Positions 33,681 through 44,254 of a stretch of DNA of 64,000 nucleotides are shown here, in pieces. A model generated the notes under the pieces. That model searched no databases. It worked only from the letters and a program-made list of their open reading frames with translations, and was not told the origin of the DNA. The position numbers and the translations under genes are program-made. The DNA lies in the NCBI RefSeq assembly GCF_024323335.1, contig NC_066585.1, forward strand, positions 75,874,109 through 75,938,108, in the 5' to 3' direction. The stretch's first letter is position 1, and each line of letters opens with the position of its first letter. Source of the stretch: Lathyrus oleraceus. Taxonomy: Eukaryota; Streptophyta; Magnoliopsida; Fabales; Fabaceae.

Positions 33681-36600
33681 AATAAGAGAAAACCTGTAAG
33701 AACTAATCCTAAAGGACCCATAAGATTATGGGTACCTAAATCAGATTTTTTTTTTACAAGTATGCTTAAGGGAGAAGCAAAGCAGTAGTCCTGGTACCTG
33801 TACAGTGACTGCTCACAACATATGACAAGAGAAAAGCATATGTTTCAAACCCTCCCTCTTAGAGGGAGGAACTGTTGGATTTTGAGGAAACCAAAAAGGG
33901 AAGATTGTTGGGATATATACTATTGGTAACTCCTCTTTATCTATTAATCATGTCTGATTGGTAGATGGATTGAAACCTAACCTACTTAGGATAAGTCAAT
34001 TTTGTGATAGTGGTTATGAAGTAATATTTAATAAGAACATATGTACAGTCATGAATGAATTTGATAAGTCTGTAGTGTTCAATGGTAAGAGAAAAGGCAA
34101 TGTTTACAAAATCAAATTTTCTGAATTGTATGCTCAGAAGGTAGTTTGCCTTATATCAGTGAATGATGAAAAATGGATTTGCAGATGAGGTTAGGTCATG
34201 ATAATCAGAGATTAACCTTCAAGCTTAGTAAGTTAAAACTTGTTAAGGGGCTTCCAAATCTTAACTATCATTCAGATGCTCCCTATGGAGCATGCCAAAT
34301 TGGGAAAATTAACAAAATCTCTTTTAAAACAAAGAACATTGTCTCTACCTCTAGACCCTTAGAACTGCTTCACATTGATTTGTTTGGTCCTATTAACACT
34401 ACATCAATCAATGAGAAGAAATATGGGTTTGTCATTGTTGATGACTTTAGTAGATGGACTTGAGTTAAATTCTTCAGAACCAAGGATGAGTCATATGATG
34501 TGTTTAGTGTCTTCTTTACTAAAGTACAAAATGAAAAGGGGTCAAAAAATTTAAAAGTAAGGAGTGATCATGGAGGAGAATTTGAAAATGAACCATTTGA
34601 AAACTTTTGTGAAAAATATGAAACCCTCAACGAGTTCTCTTCTCCTAGAATCCACAACAAAATGGAGTTGTAGAAATGAAGAACACGTCTTTACAAGAAA
34701 TGGCCAGAACAATTATTCATGAAAATAATTTGCCAGGGTACTTGTGGGGAGAAGTTGTAAACACAACATGTTATGTTCAGAACAAGATCTACATTAAATT
34801 TATTCTAAACAAAACAACATATGAGTTATTCAAAGGAAGAAAACCCAACATTTCTTATTTTCATTAGTTTAGACGTACATGTAACATCTTAAACAACAAA
34901 GTATATATGAAGAAATTTGATGCCAAAGCACAAAAGGGTATCTTTTTAGGATGCTCTGAACGCTCAAAGGCATACAAAGTGTATTACTTTGAAACCAGAA
35001 TGGTTGAAGAGTCTATACATATCAAATTTCATGACAAAGGCCTGACGGTAAAATGTCATAGCTAGTTGAAAATTTTCCATAGTTTCATATATCAGAAGTC
35101 TCTCCAAAAGTTGGTGGATCTGAAGCTATAGCTCCTTCAGAAGTTGGTGCACAATTCAAAAAGATCTTCAAGTATAGGTTTTTTCATCCAAAAGAGTTGA
35201 TCATTGGAAATAAAGATAGTCCTCTAAAAACAAGATCTGCATTAAGAGAAAAACAGTCAATACCGGGACTTATCTCCATGGTATAAACAACTTCTGTTGA
35301 TGAAGCCTTATCAGGTGATGGATGGATTATAGACATACAAGAAGAATTGAACCAGTTTCAAAGGAATGTTGTGTGGGATCTGGTTCCCAAACATCATCAG
35401 AAGAACATCATTGGAACAAAATGGATGTTCAGAAATAAGTTGAATGAGCATGGAGAGGATGTAAGAAACAAAGCTGGACTGGTAGCTCAAGGCTACAGTC
35501 AGCAAGAAGGTATAGATTTCTCTGAAACCGTTGTATCAGTTGCAAGGTTTAATCAAACTTCTTCTCGCTTATGCTATTAATCATGATATTGTTTTTTTTA
35601 TCAAATGGATGTTAAAAGTGGTTTCTTAAATGGAGTCATTTGTGAAGAAGTATATGTCAAACAATCTCTTGGGTTTGATGATTCAGTTCACCCAAATTTT
35701 GTTTTTAAACTCGAGAAATCACTTTATGGACTCAAACAAGCTCAAAGAGCTTGGTATGAGAGACTGAGTAATTTCCTGTTAGATAATGACTTTCAAAAGG
35801 GTCAAGTTGACACTACACTATTCAGAAAGAATTTGAATAAAAAACTCTTGATTGTCCAAGTTTATGTTGATGACATAATTTTTGGTTCTACTAATGCATC
35901 TCTTTGCAAAGAATTTTCTAAGACTATGCAGGCGGAATTTGAGATGAGTATGATGGGGGAATTGAAGTTCTTCCTTGGAATTCAGATCAACCAAAGCAAA
36001 TATGAAGTCTATGTTCATCAGTTAAAATATACTAAGGAACTTTTGAAGAAGTTCAAGCTTGAAGACTGCAAATTTATGAACACTCTGATGCATCCAACAT
36101 GCAATCTGAACAAGGAAGAAGAAAGCTCCAAAGTCTGTCAGAAGATGTATAGACCAAATATTTTGTTCAACGTTTGTATGTATGCAAGATTCCAATCAAA
36201 TCCTAGGGAGACTCACTTAACTATTGTTAACATGATATTTAGGTATCTGAAGGGAACAACTAATCTAGGACTACTTTATAAAAAATCGCTAGATTACAAA
36301 CAGGTTGGATTCTTTGATGCTGACTATACTGGGGATAAAATTGAAAGGAAATCCACTAGTGGAAATTGTCAATTCATCGGTGAAAACCTAATATCCTAGG
36401 CTAGCAAAAGACACAGAACTATTGCTTTGTCCATAGCAGAAGCAGAATACATCTCAGTTGCTAAATGATGCATACAACTCCTCTAGATGAAATGTCAGTT
36501 GGAAGATTATCAGATTTGTGGAAAAAATATTCCCATCTCCTGTGATAATACTGTTGTCATCTATTTAACTAAAAAACCAGTTCAACATTTTAGAACCAAG

Positions 36601-36775
36601 CACATATAGATAAAAAATTATTTTATCATAAATTATGTTCATAAAGGTGTAATAGATATACAGTTCATTGATACAAATCATCAATGGGCTGATATATTTA
36701 TCAAGCCTCTTACAATAGATAGATTTGATTTCATTAAAAATAATTCGAACATGCATTTTATGGTAGATTAGTGTT
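33681..36775 (+). pseudogene. pol of element C (protease, integrase, RT, RNase H)
   Basis: The protease motif is recognisable only roughly (near 33800, then HMTREK). Integrase: LHIDLFGPINTTS, FVIVDDFSRWT, RSDHGGEFEN, then [29 protein letters not shown] (about 35480), MDVKSGFLNG, LYGLKQAQRAWYERL, YVDDIIFGS. RNase H: DADYTGDKIERKSTSGNCQ, then a decayed AEAEYIS and DNTVVIY. Stops and frameshifts occur in every domain, for example near 34460, 34650, 35285 and 36396. Part of the RT-RNase H junction is missing compared with element B. Confidence 0.88.
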
Positions 36776-37331
36776 TGCTTATGAATAGAGAATCAGAGAC
36801 TGACATGATCAGAAGCTACTATGATTAGAAGCTCTGAACCATATTCTGATGAGTAGAAGTCTCTGAAGCATCTCAGCCTCTAATGCTCAGAACATGATTG
36901 ATTGTTTCTGATTGCATATAATCGTTTTTTTAATTCTTTTGTGTTGTCCACTTATGTGTCACAAATCTGAAAATCATTTTTACTTGGTCTTATATCTGTT
37001 AAAACTTCAGTTTGTACTTATTTGCTAATACTCTGAGCTATATTAATTGGGACTTAGTATTTTAATTATGGTAAAACAAAATCATGTCATGATTCTCCCT
37101 TAGTATAAAATTTGTTTTTCAATTGCTTTTCAAAACATTATGGTTAAAATGGTTGAAAACAGCTCTGAGATCTCAAATATCAAATGGTTAAATCAAAGTT
37201 TGTTAGTGGCTAATAAGCATTATTATAAGAAGCCATGTGAAAAGGATCTGCTTTATTACTCAAATAAAAGGAGTACAAGATTCAAAATTAATTTCTAAAG
37301 ATAACAAATGCATGATGAAAAGTTACATCCT

Positions 37332-37640
37332 TCAGACTTGGTCAACTCCTTCATCATAAGTTCTGAGGAAGTCAATATAGTCTTGATCGTCATCTGAGTT
37401 GTATTCAAATTCTTCACCAGGTTCCTTCTCCTTTCTAGGATTCTTCATTGTTGTCTTTGAAGTTCTCCCTATCTTAGAAGCCCCTGTAGATGAGCTTGAA
37501 CCTTCAGCTTCCATGACTTTCTGAGTTTTTGCAGCTTCAGCAGATGTAATTTTATCTTCCCTCTTTTACTTCTTTATAAGCTTGCTAATCTCCTTAGAAA
37601 AGTCTCTCCTCAAATTATTATCTTACTTTGGCTTGCCCAT
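37332..37640 (-). pseudogene. Antisense ORF cassette in the post-pol region of element C
   Basis: Read on the minus strand, an ATG opens a 102-codon frame (MGKPK, DFSKEISKLIKK, KITSAEAAKTQKVMEAEG ... EEFEYNSDDDQDYIDFL) that ends naturally with a stop after EGVDQV. Two in-frame stops lie at codons 6 and 24. The last 60 codons are uninterrupted. The protein is polar: Lys-rich N-terminus, Ser run, acidic C-terminus. I do not recognise a family. A TATA box and CCAAT word sit upstream on the same strand, so this looks like a former small gene carried in reverse inside the retrotransposon, at the place where element B carries its envelope-like ORF. Confidence 0.5.
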
Positions 37641-37704
37641 ACTGCTTTAAAAGAGAGGAGTATGGGAGAAGAGGAATGTGATTTTGGTCATAACGCAAAT
37701 ATGT

Positions 37705-37722
37705 TATTTATAGACTGATTGG
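37705..37722 (-). promoter_or_regulatory. TATA box and CCAAT word upstream of the antisense ORF
   Basis: On the minus strand CCAATCAGTC is followed directly by TATAAATA, about 65 bp before the antisense ATG. Spacing suits a plant core promoter. Confidence 0.4.
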
Positions 37723-38036
37723 GTTAGTGCATATTCAACTTTGATCTTTGTGTCCCAATAAACCAAGAAAGAGAAGCTAGTATTGGTCTTCATGCACGCC
37801 TCCCCAGTTCTGATCCCTACTTATCTGAGCTCAATTGTCATAACCAAAATTTGACCACCTTAAAAATTAAAGATGCTTTTATCAACCATACTAGCCAATT
37901 TTATGTTAAATGGTTCTTTAACTAAAGGAAAGTAAAGATTGATTTTAACTCAATTTTATTCAGAATTATTTTTCCCTTATATTATTTTTCTTCAGTATCT
38001 TTACTTTCCCTTATTTTCTATCTTTTTGTTGATGTC

Positions 38037-38050
38037 AAAAGGGGGGAGAG
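38037..38050 (+). promoter_or_regulatory. First polypurine-tract-like motif of element C
   Basis: AAAAGGGGGGAGAG, about 250 bp before the LTR-adjacent tract. Element B has the same arrangement. Confidence 0.5.
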
Positions 38051-38288
38051 ATAAAGAGTATTTAAGTACCTGAATCTGATGATTATTCTTCTATGCTTAA
38101 TTTCTGAAGATGAATATTATTATGTTGTCAAAGAGTTTTAATTAAGATGGATATGACTTAGGGGAAGTTTACAAACCTCATCCTCTGGGCTATCAGACTT
38201 GGGGGGAGTTTATAAACCTCTGATCCTGAAGTTAACAAGTTAATTAAATCAACAATCATTGTTTTTAAATACTATTATTTGTCATCAT

Positions 38289-38302
38289 AAAAAATGGGAG
38301 AT
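38289..38302 (+). promoter_or_regulatory. Polypurine tract of element C
   Basis: aaaaaatgggagat immediately before TGTTAGAAC. One T interrupts the usual G run. Confidence 0.8.
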
Positions 38303-39635
38303 TGTTAGAACAAAATTGGTTAAATACCATATCCCTTGGGTTTTGATGATAACAAAGTATTTAAAGAACAATTGGAGATTCTAACATTTGTTCAAGTATG
38401 CTTGATTATATCATTAAGAACAAATGAAGAAATGCTTGAGGGATCTGAATCTGAATATCAGACTCTGACTATGAAGATCACTTTTGTAGACTCTACCTTT
38501 GATGAAGATCCAGACTCTAAAAAAGTCAACTCTGAAGAAAGTCAGTCTCTGGTGACCTAGACTCTAAAGCTTCAGAATCCAAGAAGATAACTCTGATATG
38601 ATCAGCCTCTGAAGAGTGAAGTCTGAAGGAAAGTTAGCCTCTAAAGTAGAGGATTTTCTACCAAGGCAACTCTGACAGACTCATAACCTTTTTAATCACG
38701 TGAATACTTAAGAAAATATCTCTCTCTCTTAGTTGTTTGAGCTTTAATGGATCATTCCTCTTGCAGAAAGGTGTTTGCTTAATGTGTCTAATCAAGTACA
38801 AAGGTTAACCAACCTTTTGGTGAAATTCTTCAACATCTCTTTTCTCCCTCTCTAAATAAGGAGCAGAAGGGCTAAAGAAGAAGACTACCAATCTTTAATA
38901 TAACACTCTGATACAAACTCTGTTCATTGACATTCAAAGAGAATATACTTTATCAAATTTACAATACTTAGAACATCTTAAATTTATGTATATTTTAGAA
39001 GTTCTTAAGTTTTAGAGTCTTTCTAAGTTGTATTCTGCCTACGCCTCTGATTGTATATCAAGTGTTGTTACCCAAATATTTTAATAGTTTGTTATAGAGT
39101 CATAAGTCTCTTCCTTTAGTGCTTAAGCATTTGAAGTTTTTAGCTTGTGTGCTAGAGTAAGAAAGTCTCAGACTTGTGTGTTTGAGAAAGAAAGTCTTGA
39201 GCTTGTGTACTTGAGCAAGGAAGTCTCAAACTTGTTTGTTTGAGCAACGAAGTGTTATACTTGTATGTATAAGCAAATGAAGTCTCTTTCTTGTGTGCTT
39301 GAGCATTTGTAACCAGACCTGGTTATAGTGGAAATCCCTTGAAAGTGCAATGGGATTGGACTACTCTTAGGTTGTGAGAGGAACTAGGATAATTGTTTGT
39401 GTCTCCCGTGTTTTTACTTTACTTGCTTATGAACTATACTATATTTTTATCATTAGTTTACATATGATTTTGATTCTGTTTCAGAATCTGATAAAGATTT
39501 ACAAGAGTTCAAACTCTGAGTGACTCTGAACTGAAGATTCAGAATCTGATTAATATCAATCAGAAGTAGAAGCTGGAAAAGTTAAAGAAAATCCAACATA
39601 ATTCAACCCCCATTCTTGTGTTTTTCTCACCTTCA
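38303..39635 (+). mobile_element. 3' LTR of element C, 1333 bp
   Basis: Starts TGTTAGAACAAAATTGG and ends TTTTTCTCACCTTCA, the same end as the element B LTR. Rich in ctctga/tctgaa words. A TATA-like ctaaataagg lies near 38850. A 37-bp tandem array lies in the downstream half. Confidence 0.88.
39130..39310 (+). repeat. Five 37-bp tandem units in the LTR of element C
   Basis: Unit: cttgtgtgtttgagcaag followed by gaagtct and a short linker. About five copies are diverged at 10-25% by eye. Confidence 0.8.
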
Positions 39636-41090
39636 GAAGGAAGCCATGCAAGTAGAGTATGATGCACTTATGAGTAATAATACACAGACTCTTGTGTCTC
39701 TTCCTTCTCAAAGACAAAACATATGGTGCAAATGGGTCTTTAGATTGAAGGAAAATCCTGATGGATCAATGAGCAGACACAAAGTCAAGCTTATGGCAAA
39801 AGGGTTTCATCATAGAGAAGGTTTTGATTTTAATGAGACTTTCTCTTGTGTAGTTAAACCTATCATTATTAGGACTATTCTCTCCATTGCCATAACCTAC
39901 AAGTGGCTCATTTAGTAGTTGGACCTGAACAATACTTTCCTAAATAGGCTTCTAGAAGAGGAGGTCTATATGAAACAACCTAGGGGTTTTGAAAGTTCAA
40001 ATCCTAATTTAGTATGCAAACTTAACAAGGCTCTATCTATGGCCTTAAGCAAGCCCCAAGATAATGGTTTGAAAGGTTGCAAGCTGCTCTTGTTCAACTC
40101 AAGTTCAAGCCTAGCAGGTGTGATTCCTCTTTGTTCACTTATTTTCCTAAATGTCGTACTATTTACGTTCTTGTCTATGTGGGTGATATCATCATCAATG
40201 AGAGTTCATCAACTCTCTCGAAATCTACTATCAACAAACTTAATGTGGCATTCTCTCTCAAGCACTTAGGGGATCTAGACTATTTTCATGGTATTAAAGT
40301 AAAAAGGGTGGTCTCTCATTCTCTTTTCCTCACTCAACCAAAGTATATTAAAGACCTTCTTAAAAATACCAATATGCTTAACTGCAACCCTGTGCATACT
40401 CATATACAGTCTACCTGCAAACTCACCAAATTTGGCTCTCCTGCTATCTAAAATCCTTACATGTACAAATCAGTGATTGGGGCCAAACATAGCATACTCT
40501 ATGAATAAGGTGTGTCAATTCATGGGTCATCCTTTTGAATCACATTGGATATTTGTGAAAAGGATTCTAAGATATCTTAAATACACTATTACTCATGGTA
40601 TTCATCTCACTCCTCTCAACACAACCATATCTCCTTTTATACAAGTGTTTTGTGATGCTGATTGGGCATCTGATCTAGATGATAGAATGAGCACTTCTGA
40701 TGTTGCAATATACTTTGGCCCTAATTTGATTTCTTGATGGTCTAAAAATCAACATGTAGTTGCTAGATTCATTACTGAAGTTGAGTTCAGAAGCTTAGCT
40801 CAAGCCACTGCAGAATTACTTTGGGTTCAAACTCTTCTCAAAATTACTTCTAAAATGCTTATGATTCTATGTTACAATCATTATGATGTGCTCCTAACTC
40901 ACAATCCTCACACTAGAACCAAGCACATGGAGATTGATCTTTTCTTGATCAGACAAAAGGTTCTAGCTAAGTAGGTTCTGGTCATTCATGTTTCAGGCAC
41001 GGATCAGTGGGTTGATGTGCTCACCAAACCTCTCACCTCTACTAGTTTTCTAACTCTAAGCCACAAACTCAAGGTTATTACCTCCCTTGA
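39636..41090 (+). pseudogene. RT and RNase H fragment of element D
   Basis: RT motifs: [73 protein letters not shown]. The LYGLKQAP block is disturbed by a frameshift near 40040, then a changed YVDD-like box (LVYVGDIII). RNase H: FCDADWASDLDDRMSTS, then stops, and a late NPHTRTKHMEIDLFLIRQK. At least five stops or shifts make it a dead copy. Confidence 0.88.
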
Positions 41091-41111
41091 GTTTTTTTTT
41101 AAGGGAAGGGA

Positions 41112-41316
41112 TATTAGAGTAGTGTTTAGCTAGTAGTTTTTCTTTCTACTTACACCTCTCAACATTGGAAACATGATTTATCTATTCTAGCAGGTCACCT
41201 TATTACCACTATAAGTAACAAGGTGTCACCCTATTGTAACTAACTTTCAATCATAAAAGAAATTGGTTACAAGATAAAAACAAAAATTCTAACTAACTCT
41301 TCTCTACTCTTTAACA
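41112..41316 (+). mobile_element. 3' LTR of element D, 205 bp
   Basis: Preceded by a purine tract (aagggaaggga). The first bases read TATTAGAG where TGTTAG would be expected, and the block ends TTTAACA. It includes a tgtaactaac stretch typical of short copia LTRs. Confidence 0.6.
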
Positions 41317-41902
41317 AAATATAAAAATATATTATTGATAGACATTAATTTATCATTCTATACAAAAGTATTCTTTCAAAAAATATTAAAATTTCTCTAT
41401 TTTTTTTCAAAATCTCAAATCCCTACCTCCTTCTCCAAACTCCCATATAAATTATGTGACTTCGTCAAATTATACTCTAATCAAATGCAATGTTTCATAG
41501 TTTTTTTATATTTTATTTTAGTATTTCTCAATTAATTTTAAACTTCTATTATTGATTTCAACATTTTAATACAAGGAAGAAAGTTTCAACTACTTATACT
41601 ATTGCCTTTGAGATTTAACCATAAATTTTGTATCTTCCAAAATCTAAAAGTCGATATCATGATTCCAAAACTAAAGTGGAACCAGATATACAAGTAACTA
41701 TTTTTGTTCACATTTGATATCTAACATGCTACCCACATGCCACTAGGTCGTTTATGATTTTTTTTATTATATGTCTTATTCAAATAATTTAAAACTCTAT
41801 TATTGATATTAACATCTAGCATTTTTAAATAGGGATCAACATTTTAAATAACATAGGACCAATATGAAATCCAAACAAATGTCCATTCCATAAAAATAAC
41901 AT
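41317..41902. other. AT-rich upstream region of the transaldolase gene
   Basis: No gene or repeat recognised. It presumably contains the promoter, but no clear TATA box with good spacing was found. Confidence 0.5.
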
Positions 41903-43883
41903 ATGGCTTCAATCTCAAACATTACAAGTTCTATTAAACCAACAAAACCTACCAAGATGACACTTGATTTTCATTTTCAAACTAGATCAAGTTTGTTGCA
42001 ACATTATTATAGACCCTTGAGGTTAGTTAGTTCCAATATTTTTTTCTTCTTTTTTTCAACTAATTGCATCTTATATAACACTTGTTAATTGTTATCTCTC
42101 AATTTCCAAATCACAGCTTAAAGTGTTTGTCTGCAAAAATGAACAATGGTAATGTGAAAATGACAAAGACAAAGACTATTCTTCATGATCTTTATGAGAA
42201 ACAAAGACAAAGTCCTTACTATGATAATCTCTGTCGACCCGTTTCAGATTTGGTTCCGTTCATCTCCTCTGGAATCAGAGGTGTTACTACCAACCCTGCG
42301 GTATTCTTCTCATTTTTTCCTTACCTATGTTTACTCTCTTGAAAACATCCTGATTTCGCTTTTCATTTTTTTCCTACCAACCCTGTACTATGATAATGTT
42401 TTCATGTTGCAGATATTTGAAAAAGCCATATCATCATCGAATTCTTACAATCAGCAGCTGAGGTCTTTTTTTTTTTGCTTTCATGAATTCAGTTTAGAGA
42501 AATTAGTTAGATCCAATATAAATTTGATTTTCGGCTTAGCAGGGATTTGGTAGAGGCAGGAAAAGACATAGAAAGTGTTTACTGGGAATTGGTTGTGAAA
42601 GACATACATGATACTTGCAAACTCTTGGAACCAATTTATATTGAATCAGAGGGTGTAGATGGATATGTATCTGTTGCAGTTTCTCCCAAGCTTGCAAATG
42701 ATACCAAAAGGACAATTGAAGCAGCAAAATGGCTTCATAAAATGGTTGCGTGTCCAAATGTTTATGTTAAAATTCCTGCAATTGATGAATCCATTCCTTC
42801 GATAAAGGAAGTTATTTCTCTTGGGATAAGTGTAAATGTCACTGTAAGTTTCTTATTTATGGACGTTCTTATATATGATGCACTGACACAGACACGAACG
42901 ATGATATGTGGACACAATCAGAAGTGTCGGTGCTACAACTATGGACATTCTTATGCTTATTGTTTGTGTATTTTGAACAGCTCATATTCTCTCTCCCTAG
43001 ATATGAAGCAGTTATTAATGCTTACTTGGATGGTCTTGAGGCTTCTAGCATGAATGATCTGTCTAAGGTTTCAAGTGCAGCAGCTTTCTACATCAGTAGA
43101 GTTGATGTTGCAATTGATAAGAAACTTGAGGAGATTGGTACTGCTGAGGCTCTTGATCTCACAGGAAAGGTGTGAAACTTTTTTCCCAATTAATTTTTGT
43201 CGCCTTTGGATCCGGATTTATTATAGTCGATAAATGTTGCAGTCATTCTGATCCGTAAACACGAGTTTGTTAGGTGAAGATCAGACAGTTTGTGTTTTCA
43301 CTTCTCAAATTTGATTTACAATGTTGTAATGATAATTTCAGGCTGCAGTTGCTCAAGCAGTGTTGGCTTATCAGCTTTACCAGAAAAAGTTTTCGGGTCC
43401 GAGATGGGAGCTCTTGGAGAAGAGAGGTGCCAAGAAGCAAAGATTGATGTGGGCATCAACCAATGTGAAAAATTCATCTTACCCTGATACTTTTTATGTT
43501 AACTCCCTTATTGGACCAGATACGGTAATTTCGACAACAGTTTAACTGATTAACGCAGTTCAAACATGCGATTAATTACATTGAATGAATGTTATAAGGT
43601 TAATAAAATAAGTGATCATTCTTTGGTGCATACACAGATTTCAACCATGCCACCAGACCCTGCTCTTAAAGCATTCATGGACCATGGTATTCTTTCGAGA
43701 ACCATTGATGCAAAAGTATCAGAGGCGGAAAACACTTACAATGCAATTGAGACGCTGGGGATTGATTGGAGTTGTGTTGGATCACAACTTGAAAACGAGG
43801 TGCTGGATTCTTTCAAAAGAAGCTTTGAAAATGTGATCGAATGCTTGGGAAAGAAGGCTAGAATGCAAGCGGTAGATGGATAG
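41903..43883 (+). CDS. TAL: Transaldolase, plastid type, seven exons
   Basis: Exons 41903-42021, 42117-42300, 42413-42462, 42543-42843, 42981-43169, 43342-43524 and 43638-43883 join to 424 codons (423 aa) with GT-AG introns and no stop. Transaldolase moves a dihydroxyacetone unit between sugar phosphates in the non-oxidative pentose phosphate pathway. The N-terminal 45 residues are Ser/Thr/Lys-rich, with few acids, and resemble a plastid transit peptide. The core shows [16 protein letters not shown], the Schiff-base lysine K194 in [63 protein letters not shown] and [15 protein letters not shown]. These match the long plant transaldolase type (Arabidopsis TRA2-like). Gene looks intact. Confidence 0.95.
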
Positions 43884-44254
43884 AAAAACTCAGTGCATAC
43901 AAATAAGCCAATGCTTGATGCATATGGGATTTGATAATGTAAAGCTTGGTGTGTGACTAAAATAATTTCTTTTCTTTACCTGTCACAAATGATGCTGTGT
44001 TGAATAAAACTACCACTCACTCTTTAAATTTCTCTCTATGATATCAAGTGTTTTGTATATTAAAGACATGAAACAGTAACTTAATATGCAAACCAACACC
44101 AAAGTTTCTATTGAGAAATGGTAACTTAATATGCATACCAAGTTACCACTTACCAACAAAACAAAGTACATATAGCTAGAGTGTTATACAGAGTATATAT
44201 GCTTTGCTAACCTCGCAATTATAAACTGTGTGCTATATTTCTAGGTGGCCTATC
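43884..44254. other. Spacer between convergent transaldolase and At4g14100-like genes
   Basis: Probably the two 3' UTRs meeting. It contains a short repeated phrase (gtaacttaatatgca) but nothing else. Confidence 0.5.

Larger units (their letters stand above)
33123..39635 (+). mobile_element. SIRE-like Ty1/copia element C, 5'-truncated
   Basis: Starts in the last third of gag and contains pol, a 1.5-kb post-pol region, polypurine tract and a 1333-bp 3' LTR. Homology to element B is evident in gag (ASMIYGV), integrase, RT and in the LTR word TTTTGATGATAACAAAG. It has no 5' LTR. It is older than element B, with many stops. Its 3' LTR abuts the reverse transcriptase of element D, suggesting that C inserted in D and the left half of both was then deleted. 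Confidence 0.88.
39636..41316 (+). mobile_element. Ty1/copia remnant D (RT, RNase H, 3' LTR)
   Basis: Begins abruptly inside RT at the junction with the LTR of element C and ends with its own short LTR. Sequence motifs differ from elements A, B and C, so it is a separate lineage. Confidence 0.85.
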
